Shown here: positions 23,816 to 36,774 of the stretch, piece after piece
Layout of the letters: every line of letters starts with the position of its first letter
How positions within the stretch are numbered: position 1 is the stretch's first letter
Assembly: GCA_905250115.1 (NCBI GenBank)
Contig: CAJNOI010000166.1
Coordinates: forward strand, 101,916 to 165,915
DNA from: Adineta steineri
Taxonomy: Eukaryota > Rotifera > Eurotatoria > Adinetida > Adinetidae
Length of the DNA stretch: 64,000 nucleotides
Direction: 5' to 3'
Notes under the pieces: generated by a model
What the model saw: only the letters and a program-made list of their open reading frames with translations
Told to the model about the DNA's origin: nothing
The model's database searches: none
Translations under genes and position numbers: made by a program

Positions 23816-26514
23816 ATGACTGAAGTTATAATGACTTACAAACTTGAAAGTGATGATGATATAATAAAAATACAAAATATGGATTCACCATCATCTCGGT
23901 CAAGTACACCAACAAGTACATCAAAAATTAAACGTGCTCGATTAACATTTCCATTTGGAGCCTGGTAAAAATTTTCTTAATAAATCTGTTGATGTTTATC
24001 TTTATTTTAATTTTAGTCGAGTGTGTTCGGATTCAGCTACCGGTATTCATTATGGTATTGCTACATGTGAAGGATGTAAAGTAAGTGATTCAAGCTTCTT
24101 TTTTTTCTTAATGTTTTTCTCCTATTCTAAGAAAAAAGATTTTTCGGTCATTTCTTAATGAAAATTATGTTGATGTTTATAGGTGATTGATTATTATATT
24201 TTTTGTTTTAGGGTTTCTTCAAAAGAAGTATTCTTCGAAAAGAAAAATATCGATGTTATTTTGACAATTCATGTATTATTAATGTAACTAATCGTAACCG
24301 ATGTAAAGCATGTCGATTTCGACGATGTATAGGTGAAGGCATGTCCGTTGATGGTAAATACTAGTCAATTAGATTGATTTTTCTTATAAAAAAAATAATT
24401 TTTTTATCATTATACAGGTGTAAAGATGGGGCGTATACCAAAGTTAGTTAAAGAAAGAGCATTACGCGAACAAAAAGAAGAACAAATGAGAAAACAAGCA
24501 GTATCATCAACCGAAACCAATGAAAGATCTGATGAAGTACATGCAAGAGAATCATCATGTTCATCATTATCTGATCGTAGTATAGAAAATGATGATCCTA
24601 ATCAAGCAGAACAAGGTAAAAATCATTCATTTGTTTTCATAGAATTGCAGACTTATAAAATACTCCTTCGCATAGAATTAATATTATTATTCATACTGTT
24701 GTACTTAGAAGATGGGTAGACATGATCTTTATTTTTATAATAGTATATAATTAGACATTCTTTTGAATTTCTAAAAGAAACTGTAAAGGCGTTTTGTTTA
24801 TGAAATAAAAGAAGAGCAGACAGTATTCATGTAACTCTCTTTTAGATTTCCCATAAGAACCATCCACTTGACATCATCAGTCTATTAATAAAATAATACC
24901 GGAAATCCAGAAATAGATATTTTTCCAGGTTCTCATATTTACTCTTTCAACTAAACTTTAAAATAATTAAAACAATAAACATATGTGTATATTTTATATC
25001 ATATAGACATGTTAAATATACAAGCAGCAGCTGTTCGTCGACACTATGAATCAACAAAAATGCATCCAAATCATAATTTAACTCAAAATACTTCTCTATC
25101 ATATAATGATCAATTATCAAAACGTTCAATAAATTTATGTGAACATGATATCAATTCACCTTTAAATGTAAATCAACGAAAAGCTCATTTATTAGCCCAC
25201 CGAACAGTATATCCAACGTTATTACCTGATGATTTTACATTAGATGAAACAATTGGTTTAGTTGAACATTCAACAGGTCCTTTATCTAATGAAGTATTTA
25301 ACCATATTCATACAATATCATATAAATTAAGTCAAAATAAATCAAATTTACGTACGCAATTATCAGAAGATGAATTAGTATTTACACGGTAAAGGAAAAA
25401 AAGTTTTTGTTTCTCTTTAAATATATAGATAATTTATAGATTTCTTCGTTGGTCTTCATATAATATTTATCTTCGATATTCAAAACGAGTTAAACAATTA
25501 GAAACACGAATGAATCATATGATTCATAAGAATATTAATGAATATCCAGGTGATCATGGAACCGTAGAAGAATTTTTTATCAGTATTCGAAGTATGTTTT
25601 ATTATAATATAAAAAAACATTTAAATTAAGTTTATTTATTTATAGAAAGTATTGAAGTTGTTGTTCGCTCATCTGTTTTTTATATTCAAGAAGTATGAGG
25701 AACAAAAAAAATGTTTTTCGTATTTATTAAAATTTTTTATTTTTCTAGTTACCGGGCATGACTAATATGGATTCAAATGATTTACGTAAATTAATTTTAC
25801 ATCGTTCATTTGATTGGTTTATGGTAAATATTGAATTATTTTTTAATTAAATCTATAAAATGTTGTTTTTTTTCTTGTCAACCTTTAGCTTAAATATCAT
25901 CGTCTATTAAATGAAAATGGTCAATTTTATATTGTTTCACCTGATGGTTTTCAATGCACTCGTCGTTGGATGAATAGATTTTATGGAGTTAAAATGACCG
26001 ATTTAATGTTTCACTTTAGTAAATCTTTACATGAACTTAATTTAACTGAAACAGAAATAGCTCTTATTCTACCATTACAAATGTGTCATCCAGGTTAATA
26101 AATTTCTATTAGAAATGAATTCATTTTTCTAAAAGATTTCTTTTTTTATTTACAGATGTAACTATAGACGATAAAGAAAAATTACAAATGTTACGTGCTT
26201 GTTATCTTTATGGCCTTTATGAAGAATTATGTCTTAATCGCGGTGAAGAAAAAGGAAAAAATGTTTGTAGTAAAATTTTACAGGTTTGTTTAATTAATCT
26301 TTCTTTTTTTTGTATGTATGAAATTTTTTGCTTTAGATACTTGATCAACTTATTCCTCTTAATGAACTATATGAAGTAAATGTTGGATCGCGTGTATTAG
26401 AAGGTAAAAAGAACCTAAATAAAAAATTCAATTCTTAAATTTAATATTTATATTTTAGTATAAATCATTCATCAAGTATCCGGTTTCATTTTTGATGATC
26501 TCAATCATCTAGCT
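23816..26514 (+). CDS. Nuclear hormone receptor, NR1-like
   Basis: Twelve exons give about 554 residues. The DNA-binding domain is complete: first zinc finger C-x2-C with P-box CEGCKGFFKRS, second finger with YRCYFDNSC and NRCKACRFRRC, then the GMSVDGVKMGRIPK extension that resembles NR1 members (E78, Rev-erb, ROR). A charged hinge (RALREQKEEQMRKQ, Ser-rich) leads to a divergent ligand-binding region with DWFMLKYHRLL, FHFSKSLHELNLTETEIALILPLQM-type helices and ILDQLIPLNELYEV near the end. It should act in the nucleus as a DNA-bound regulator, possibly ligand-controlled. The last residues (YKSFIKYPVSFLMISII) show no acidic AF-2 helix. A pyrimidine-tract acceptor (TTTTCAATAG) lies 15 bp before the ATG. 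The subfamily is uncertain. Confidence 0.92.
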
Positions 26515-28525
26515 AATTCTCAACTAACAAATGTGTTCTTTTTTTTCTTTTTTCTTCTTCCTTTGTTGTCGAGTTTTAACTGTATTATCATTCTGCTTGT
26601 TTATTTTTTCGCATAGTTTTGATGTTCATATTGGAAAAAAACAGTGGTAAATATATATATATATTTTTTTTATGTTTATCTTTCTACAATGAACATACAA
26701 TAAAAGACAAAAAAAAGCTATAAAATGATTTATATTTAGTTGTTCTATATTTATACTAAGGGTTTACGAATATGAATGTAATTTATTCATAATAATTTTA
26801 AAAGGACTTATTGATGTAGGATTAATTTATAAGAGAAAGAATAGGAGTATTTTATATTTAGATTAAAACTCCGTATTACCCTATATAATCATTTATCTAA
26901 TACATTTCTAGATACATATACAAGTGCTATTATGAAATCATGATTTGAAACTTTCTAATATTTAAATTAATAAGAAAAGACGCATTTATGTTATGACAGA
27001 CAAAATTTATGAATGCCCTAGAAAAACACATCATAACGAGTTATTTTTTTACATTTTCCTTTGCTATTTTTATATCAGTCTGCTCTGGAAAAGAAAAAGA
27101 AATTGTTTTGAACTTCTCGTTCGTTTTCTTTTCTTTTCCGAATGAATGCATGATTTTCTCCGGGTCTTTTAACCTATATAACTATAAATATGACAGATAT
27201 TTTATTTAACAATAGACATCGCCTGTAACATCAAACTATTCGAATATAAATCTTAAAATATTAATGTATAGCTGTTATTTCATCAACTGTTAAAAATAGA
27301 ATTAAGTTATAATAAATGACAATTTTCAATAGAATTTATGAATAAGCATGAGATTTTAAAATGTCAAAAAGTCTGTCTGGGAAAACGACTAGATGAACTG
27401 CCATTTGTAAAATTCAAATATATAGAAAATCTATATATTGTATGTCTGTTTTCTGCGTAATAAAATAAAAAAATAATTACAGTAAAGCCTAGATAATATA
27501 TATGGAAAAAATCTTTATATACTAATGCACTATTTTGAAAGTATATGAGAACAAGGGCAAAGATCAGAACGAGCTGAGTACATTCTTTTCCCGTTAGATG
27601 TCTACGAGAAGATAAAAATAGAGATCAAAAAGCATCCATTATATAATCATTCGTATTAAGTGAGTTATTAAGTAAATAACAATTAGATTAATTTAATAAT
27701 TATATATAAAAACACTCAGTCGAAGTAAATTATTATACAACAATATTACATTAGAATCTGTAAAAATAAGAACCTTCGATTTTTATCTTTATCAACTAAT
27801 AAACAAAAATAAATTGTAACAGTTTTTTTATCAAAATAAAATAAATACTTCAAGTTTTTACCCTGATCGGTACATCCTTCTAATTTAGATATTTATCATG
27901 TATAGAGAAAAAACGATTTATCACATATGTTACATCGTTTCAATAAATGTACTAACAATATTTCAGGGACATTTATTCATATGGAAAAAAGAAGTACATA
28001 CATGATCAAAATACAATAAGTGAAACTTGTATATTATTTGTTGTACTTTTAAATAATGAAATACATTCTCTTCTACTGAGCAGAATTGATTAGAGAAATA
28101 CAATAACGGCTATATAAAAAGTTCTGCGTATATACTAAACATATTTCTATATGCTCCGGTCGAAATTTGAATCGTATATACTATATTGTAATGAATAGAT
28201 AGACTTGGAATAGTGACTTTAGTTACAGTAATGTGATCAATACAAATTGAAAATTTCTATTTTTGATCTTGTAAGTAAACCTACGCATTTAAAAAAGAAA
28301 TGTATACATATTGTTTCTAACTTATTGACAAAGATATCATAAAAATATATAATTATATTGAATCAAAAATAAAATTACTCTCCAAATTCAATATGTTACA
28401 ATAAATGTATAGAATAAATTTAAATTTAATTAGAAGAAACTAAAAAAATATTTTTCTGATTATTTTTTTGTTTGTGGATGTTTGAAAAAAATAGAATTTC
28501 ATTCAATAAAATAATCTACCTGAGA
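26515..28525. other. AT-rich intergenic region, no gene seen
   Basis: About 2 kb of AT-rich sequence between the nuclear receptor and the lectin-like membrane protein. Stops occur in all frames. A 66-codon frame near 27009 is phenylalanine-rich low complexity and not credible. Confidence 0.5.
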
Positions 28526-31180
28526 ATGTCGATTGATCTGACTAATCTTGGATCATTAACCCCAATTCATACTGATTTTGGTAATAATAAAGATGATCTT
28601 CTTGTTGTGGAATATGATGTACCACAAACTAAAGTCAAACAAACACTCTTCTATAAATATGGTCAACTTTCCATACCGAAATGGGCATTAATACCAGCAG
28701 GTATTCTTGCATTCGGTTTAATAACTGCTTTATTTGCTATTATTATTAATTCAATTCTTGCACAATCATCAATAACAGTAACATATTCTCAATACTGTTC
28801 GAAAACATCAGTATGTAAAGAAGGTGTTGGTTTAACATGTGGATCACTATCAAAATGTGTATGTAGTTCAACTCAACAGTATTGGTATGAAAATCTATGT
28901 GTTGATCAGCCAACATATACAGAACAATGTAATCAGACAACTGAATGCCGTACTGATCTTGGTTTAATATGTGCTGAAATCAATGGTCAATGTAATTGTC
29001 CAAATACAACTAAAGTTCAAACATGTGATTGTTCTTCAACTTCATATTGGACTGGTTTAAAGTGTACAAATCGTTTAAGTTATCTAGGTAAACAAATCTA
29101 TATATAATATGTCTATTTAAAATCTTATTTATTTTTGTATTTATTATTATTTAGGTGCATGTACTGTTGCTGATACTAGTTATCAATGTTTAAGTACTTT
29201 ATATTGTAATGGTTCAATGTGTATATGTTCACCATACACTCAATATTGGAATGATACTGCAAGCGAATGTTATTCTGTTGATAAATATCATGCTCTTTGT
29301 AATACATCAACTTCATATAGTTGTGATGCAAGTGTTTCATTACAATGTTTATTTGCTGGTGGTGGTTCTCAATGTCCTTTTAATGCTACTGCTAATACAA
29401 CGTCATGTGAGTGTGCAAATGGAACTTATTGGAATGGTGGATCATGTGTTACTAAAAAATCAATTAATATAGCTTGTTATTGGAGTTGTGAATGTAATAC
29501 TGACGCTGGTCTTCAATGTCTTAATCTAACGTGTGTTTGTCCTAGTAAACAATATTGGTCAACACAGACATCTTCATGTGAAGCTCAAAAGAATTATACA
29601 GAAACATCATGTTCTAATACTACTCAATGTGATTCAACACAAGGTTTAACATGTTATCTATCTGGATCAGCATGTAATTGTCCAATTACTTCATCAGTTA
29701 ATATGTGTGATTGTTTGTCAACTCAATATTATGATTATAATCTTACATCATGTCAAACACTTCAATTATATAATGATACATGCTATGGTAATTATATGTG
29801 TGATTCAACAGTAGGTTTGTTTTGTCAACTGAATACTAATAGTGCAGCTAATTGTTCTTGTCCTGAACCTATTCGTTTATGTAAGTATTGAATTAATATT
29901 TTAGTTATTTATTTATTTCATTTTTTGAAGATATGTGTGATTGTAACATCACATCTTATTGGAATGGTCTTGCATGTGTATCACGTTTAGCACCAAACGT
30001 GTCATGTACATATGAATATGAATGTGAAGCAAATTTTACATGTTATGTAAATGAAACAGATAATGGTATATTTTCGGATGTATGTCGATGTCCAATAGGA
30101 TATTATTATGTATCTGGAAGTGGTTGTGTTCCATCAGTGAATTATTCTCTATCCTGTGAAGGATCATATCAATGTTATGAACTAGCACCACTTTCCTGTC
30201 GATATAATTATACGGGTTTAACATGTTTAGATATAGGTGCTTTACCTGCATGTGATTGTCAAGATAATTATTATTACAATACTAATTCAGGTCTTTGTTT
30301 ACCAAAATTAAGTCGATTAGGCAATTGTACTCTTAGCTGTCAATGCAGTTCACCTTATGTTTGTACACAAAACTTTCAATGTGATTGTATAGACTATTAT
30401 AGTACTGTAAATAGCAGTTGTGTTCAATATTTACAATACGGTGATGCATGTACAAATGTGTCTCAATGTGCAGCAACACCAAGTACTAATATGTCATGTG
30501 TGAATGGAACGTGTGGTTGTATTTCAACAGGATATTGGAGTGGATCTCAATGCTCATTTACAACCAATTTTCGATCTATATGTACTAAAGATAAGGAATG
30601 TTTCGGTGATTTAACATGCAACAAAATTAGTTGTATTGACTCAAACAAAAGATGTTCATGCCCTAATAACCAGGTCTATATTGTAGCCAATACTAGTTGT
30701 GTACAATGTAGTGGAACAATACTTGGTAGTTATACAAAAACCGCTGTTAATTTTGTTAGTTCTGACTCATGTGTCGCCATTAAAGCCCCAGCATATTTGT
30801 TTTCCTCTACTTTATCATATTTGACTGCTAATACGTTCTGTACAAGTGTCCCAGCCATATCCAGCCGTACACCACAGTTAATTAGTCTTCATAATTTAAC
30901 TGATCTAAATTGCCTTGCTACTGCTCTGAATACTGTAAGTGGTAGTCCGAAATGTTCAACTAAATTGTACTTTCTTGGTTTTAATTCAACAAGCCTGACA
31001 TTCTATGATGGAACACAATATTATCCTACGTTTATAGGTACACCTATAGGTCCATCAAGTTGTCTTACTATATGCTTAAATGGTGGCAGCACAGGTTCCT
31101 TAATGGCTAGTGAGTGCTCCAATGCTGGTGGTTTCGATTTTACCGCGTTTGGTGCCATTTGTGATTATTTTGTAAACTAG
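28526..31180 (+). CDS. Type II membrane protein with cysteine-rich repeats and C-type-lectin-like end
   Basis: Exons 28526-29087, 29155-29880 and 29931-31180 give 845 residues. A cytoplasmic tail of about 55 residues leads to one transmembrane helix (WALIPAGILAFGLITALFA, about residues 57-80). The long ectodomain is built from repeated cysteine modules, each with a C-x-C and aromatic pattern (CVCSSTQQYWYENLC, CDCSSTSYWTGLKC, CECANGTYWNGGSC, CGCISTGYWSGSQC), resembling EB or EGF-like units. Many N-x-S/T sites are present. The last 150 residues, from CSGTILGSYTK to AICDYFVN, resemble a divergent C-type-lectin-like domain. It is likely a cell-surface adhesion or recognition protein. I chose the ATG giving MSIDLTNLG rather than the upstream one at 28472, which adds a basic stretch of uncertain value. 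AATAAA lies about 170 bp past the stop. Confidence 0.85.
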
Positions 31181-32249
31181 TGGATTACACATTAAACTTC
31201 AAAATTCATATTTTTTTTCTTTCAGAATATAATATATATTGTATACATTTTATGATATTTGTTTTTTGCTTATTCTCAAGTTTTATATCACACTTACTTG
31301 TCTTATAATTTTTTCATACTTTCTTTTTTTGTGAAAAAATTTTCTAATACTTAATAAACCAGTTTTATTTTTTCATGTGTAATTTTACAAAAAAAAACTA
31401 TTTTTTTACATTTCAAATAATATGAATTGATTTATATTTCTCTATTATTTATTCAAATAACTGAAATTATAATATACAAACTATATTTTTAATCATTATT
31501 GAAAAGATTAGTAAATCATCTTGTATATATTATTTCTTACGACTAGTCTTATTTATATTGATTAGTGCAAAAATACAAATTAAGATTAATGATATTCACA
31601 ATAATGCAAATGACTTTCAAACAAGAATTAATGGCATGAAGAGTATTGACATTTATTATTATTATCTATAATAATTACAAATTTCTTTTCTATGTTTTAA
31701 TCTATATTTTTAAATTCATTAATATATATGTATTTAGTCTATAATTAATAAAGCAAGATAGATAATACCCGGAAAAAAAATTAATCCTTGTCTATTTCTA
31801 TTAAGTAAGAAATGTATATCCTCCCTGTCAATCTCTTGATAAAAACAATTTCAGAATATATTTTATTAAGAAAAAAAAGAACATTCTTTACTTTTTATCC
31901 ATCTGTAGACATGCAATCATACAACCTTATTAATATTGTTATTAGTAAAGACTTGGACTATAAATATAACGAAGAAAAAAGAAAAATAATAACATGCCTT
32001 CAAATCAGATCATATTATTGTATCAATAATCTATAATTTAAATGCGAAATCTAATGACATGTCCGATTAGTAGAAAAGGTATAATTATTAAGAAATATTT
32101 TTTTCTTTTTTATTAAAAACCTTCTGAATAATCTATTATATCTCAATTAATAAGAACTATTTTTTTTTCTCTCTCGTCCTCCATACATAAAAGTAATATA
32201 TGCATAAATAAATATGTGTATATATATATATAGATATATATTCTTTTTA
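31181..32249. other. Convergent intergenic region, no gene seen
   Basis: AT-rich 3' regions of two convergent genes, with poly-T and TATATA runs next to the Rap stop. AATAAA-type signals occur near 31353. I see no RNA gene. Confidence 0.5.
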
Positions 32250-33554
32250 TCACGATGATGAACAACAGCAACAACAATAACGTCGAAAAAATGATCGATG
32301 TTTTTTTTTATTTTTAGTTTTTGTCTTTCTTGTTTTCATTCTTGTATTTATTTCACGTACAATTTCAGCAAATGTATCATTAACATTAATAGCTAATTTT
32401 GCTGATGTTTCAACATAAGGACATGTCCATGCTTGTGCTAATGCAAGTGCATCATCGGGTGTTACTTGACGTTGTATAGATGCGTCACATTTATTTCCAA
32501 CAAGACATATAGGTACATTCTCCGTACCTTTAACACGAAGTATTTGTTCACGAACAGTTCGAGCATCAAGAAATGATTGCCAAGATGTTAAACTAAATAC
32601 AACAAGAAATCCACGACCATTTTTTATGTAAAGATCACGCATAGATGCAAATTGTTCAGTACCTAAAATAGTCTAATCATAAAATATATATATTGAATTC
32701 GAAAATAACAAACCGGCAGTATCGAGAATTTCCAAATAAGCAGGTTCGCCATCAACTTCAATTTCTTTACGATAAAAGTCCTGAAAAGAAAAAGACATTT
32801 CTAGTTAAATAAAATAGTCATTTGGGAATTTGATTTTAAATAATTTCTTTATTATCGATTATAACATAGACAAGAAGTATGCTTGATTTCCATAGAGAAA
32901 ATATTATTTCTATATTTCCTTTCCTTAACAAGAGTTGAACTTGATCAGAAAATAGTGTCTCTTTCTTTTTCCTTTCTCGTATTTAAAGGCGATAGTACTT
33001 ATTTCTACAATTGTCACTCAAGAAATAAAGTTCAATATTCAGTTTGTTTCTTTTTTCTATCGAAAAAATAACAATCTGAATTGTAGTTTATATATACACT
33101 TCATTAAAAACGGATATGACATTAATAATTTCACATGCAAACAAATTTTTATTAGAGATAATAATAATAATAATTGATTTTTCAGAATGAAATTATTTAC
33201 GTTAGTTATTCTCAATGGAATTTTCTATACACAAGAGATGCATATTTTAAAATTCAAACCTGCTACTTAGCCTCAAAATATTTTTGATGACTAATATACG
33301 ATTTTCTTGTACAAGGACAAGTTTTTTTCAAGGTTAATTGCTCGAAAGAAAAAGAAATGACAATGTCTAATCCTTTCAAGCAATTAGTCAATTTGTCTTC
33401 TAATAAAAAAATAAAAATAGTTATTTGCTTTTTTTTGACTTACTTCTATAGTTGGATCATATTTTTCAACGAATTTTGAGTGACAGAACTGTACCGTTAA
33501 TGCTGATTTACCTACACCACCTGGACCAAGTACGACTACTTTATATTCTCTCAT
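32250..33554 (-). CDS. Rap-like small GTPase with polycysteine C-terminus
   Basis: Exons 33444-33554, 32714-32780 and 32250-32662 give 196 residues. The G-boxes are intact: P-loop [12 protein letters not shown], switch I YDPTIEDFYRK, DTAGTEQF (Thr at Ras position 61, the Rap signature), NKCD and ETSAK. It begins [10 protein letters not shown] exactly as Rap proteins do. Residue 11 is Pro where Rap has Ser. The tail is unusual: a Lys/Arg-rich run, then [11 protein letters not shown] at the end. The last four residues, CSSS, fit a CAAX prenylation box, and the preceding cysteines could be palmitoylated. It should be a membrane-attached GTP switch in adhesion or cAMP/Epac-type signalling, by family. 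The intron after exon 1 is 663 bp, long for this region. Confidence 0.93.
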
Positions 33555-36500
33555 GTCGACAGCTAAACCGATGCGGTTGCTGCTGATGAGGTAAAGGCAA
33601 GCAGCTCATTAAACGTTACCGCACACACTTGTCTACGCAGTGAAGGAGAAGTAGGTGTGTAGAAGTAATATGAGACGTATATAAAAAAAGAACAGAAATC
33701 TAAAAGAGGAAGAATATAATGATGACAACAAGTGGCAACATGTCACACATTCGTACACTATATAAATGTGTACAGCAAGACAAATGTCTTTTTTTTTTAC
33801 TTATACACGTTTTTTTTCTTCTTCTTCTTCTTCTTTCTTCTCTTCTGTACAATACTTTACCATTGCATATGATTACAAATCTTATTTCAGCTGATTCGAT
33901 GTACGAGACGATGGATGATATTAATATTGAGGCATTTTGAAGTTTTTATCGACGAGATGAAAGGAATCAAAGAAGAATATTATATAATATTACCATTATT
34001 ATCACAATCGAAAAACTGAATTCATTTCGTTGATGAATTGGTTAGAAAAAAAGAACTGACATTTTGACAAAATACCTAACGAGAAAGAAAAAAGAAAGAC
34101 AACTTGTATGCACGCATGGTACAAGTTAGATGTATATGTATATATCATTACATATATACCATTGTATAAAAGTATGGAGAGACAGAGAGAGAGAATAGGT
34201 TCTTCTTCTTCTTTTGCAATATAAGTAGTGCCGTTGACCTGATCGATAGCATTGATGCGAGCAAACATATATATATATTTTATATGTATATCTTTGCGTG
34301 TATGTTGTGTAATAAAGTCATTGTCTAATCTTTCTAGCGGCAGGCCAAGCAAGATCTATATTCACTGATATTGTTGTTGAGACATCATTCATCAAATTGA
34401 ATATCGCTTGCAGTACAAGTGACAATCAACAGAACTATATAATACAAACACAAGACATTCGATCTTTATCGTCTTCGTTCGTTGTCAGTTTTTTTTTCTT
34501 TTTTTTTTCATCGTTGTTGTAGTAGTCGTTGTTGCACACACCCTCAAGCATCGACATTTGAATATATTTCTCGCGTCTGCTCGTGTGCGCACGACTAATC
34601 GCTTTATCTTACTTACAACAACAATACAACTTGCCGCATATACACAAAACAACATATGCATCCTAACGAATATATGAGTATGTGCGTGAGTGCACATTCG
34701 ATGGTTGACTATAGCTCTAGTGCACAATATACAATAAAAAAAAATTGTCTCTGTCTCTCTCTCTCTATCCCGCTTTCTTTTCCTCTTCATAGTTCATCAT
34801 TGCTGTAATATGTATGTGTGTGTATGTACGTGTACGTGTGTGTGTGGTTGAACGATTGCTTGTCTTTAGTAAAAGCCTTGAGGCCAGTTGATTGATCAAT
34901 CGATCGATCATATCAATTCATTGATTATCTATCTTCTGGTCGATCGATACACATTAGTCTAGTTTTTTTCTTTTCGTTCTTTAGTCAAATGGATCAATCA
35001 TAATTGAAAAGTCAGTCAATGTGGACCTTGAAAAAATAATAAAAAGAAACAAAGAAAAATCTTAATTGATATTTGATATAAAATCAATTTCTTTTTTGTC
35101 ATAGTTAAAATTCTATATCTAATTTTGATTGTTTTTTTGATTATGATGGTTTTTCAAGGTTTGACAGGAAATTATCAGCAATTTTCTTTTTGTTCGCTTT
35201 CTATAGTCATTGAAGTTTACAATAGATTGTAGAAGGATAATGTAAGACCTCTTCACCGGATGCTCAGTGATGACACTTTTGTGAATGCATTAAAAGAATA
35301 AATTGGTTCATGTATTCAATCCTCTTATATTAAATTGAAAATAAAATAAATTTTATAACATTGTGTATATATACATGTATCAATAAAATAGATACCTAAT
35401 TTATAATGAATATTTATTTATCAATTCATGACATATCGATTCATCAATAGTCTCTCTGCTTTTGATCAACAAAGAAAAGAAAAATGAGAATTCTTTTATA
35501 TAATGAATAAATACAATTTTCTTTTTCTTTTTGTGTATTTTGGTTATTATTAATCATACAATGGGATTGTCTTCCATAAACGAAATGAAATCTTTATTAA
35601 TGGATTTCTTTTTTTCCCTCAACGATGGGATGATTTTCATTGATTAAACATATATATATATATTTATAAATAATCATAACCCACTATATTATATCATGGT
35701 ATGCGTGATTCAATTGTCAATTTTAGATTGTAGGTTCTTTTTTTCATACAATATACATATATATTAGGTCATCACTCTTGTTATTCAGACTCCCTATGGT
35801 GTATCTCGAATCAACAGATGGAATAGTATTCTTGTTATCATGATCAATGTCAAAGGACGAGCTTTCGTTCGTTATAAGTTAGAAAATGATCTTTTCATTG
35901 TTGCTGCTGTCATCTTCATTTTTTGTTTTTATCTTACTTAGTTTTTCTTTCTTTTTTTTTCTTCTTCTTCTTCTTTTCTTCCTTTAAATGAGATGACGAG
36001 AAACAAAAAATGGAAAATCTTTTCGGATGCGTGTTCCCAACAACTTCTATGTAATATACAAGTAGAGCGAACATTGATGAGTTTGATGAATGTGCGAAGC
36101 GAGAAAGCGAGCGAGTACGCCTAGGATCTTCTCTATGATAAGACTAAGGCAAGGACAAATGATGAGAAAGAAAGGCATTCCTACATTCTAATGCTTTTGC
36201 CGTTAGAATGATGCATCAATAATAAAAAAAAGGAAAATGAGACGACCAACTAGTTTTGATGACTATGTGAACTGCTATCAGAATAGTTGACTTTGTCTTG
36301 CAGAGTATATGTCGTCTTCTTTCTTTCTGGCAATCATTAGTAGGTGCCCTTCTACGGGGTTTTTCTCTCTGTTATATTTGTCTGATCACCAATAAGTTCT
36401 TAATGATAACCACTTGGAATGTAGAAAGAGAGAAATATATTGATCCAGTACATATTTTTTTTGACTCTTTATATTAAATATAGAATATTGATAAGAAAGA

Positions 36501-36774
36501 ATTTTTTTTCTCCCCTGTATTTTTTTCTAGATGATAATTATCGTGACACAATACTCGGATGTAGATCTTCGATGTAGAACAACATGAACCAGGGTAAATT
36601 TATTTTCTTTGTTTCAATATTATTTCTTATTCTATATAAATATCAAAGAATTTGTTTCTAAAAGACAAATATAATTTAGATCAAAAATATTAATCAGTAT
36701 CGTCTTTGGACGTGAAAACATAACGGATGTTCAATAGTAAAAGACCGGTTGTGTACAAGAAGTGATGCAGAAAA
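33555..36774. other. 3.2-kb intergenic region between divergent genes
   Basis: Contains the promoter regions of the Rap-like gene (minus) and the glutamate receptor (plus). I see CTT/TTC runs (33819-33842, 35950-35980), TG-rich runs near 34805-34855 and a GATCGATC-type palindromic patch near 34890-34945. No convincing coding segment is present. Minus-strand open frames at 34002-34790 are low-complexity, driven by repeats. Confidence 0.45.

Noticed and set aside
34002-34790. Two minus-strand open frames, one starting with a Lys/Arg/Glu-rich stretch
   Set aside because: They fall in simple-repeat DNA (TCTCTC, TG runs), with codon texture unlike the real genes here.
34880-34950. GATCGATCGATC-type palindrome as a regulatory element
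   Set aside because: Short tetranucleotide palindromes like this are expected in simple-repeat DNA and nothing else around it supports a function.
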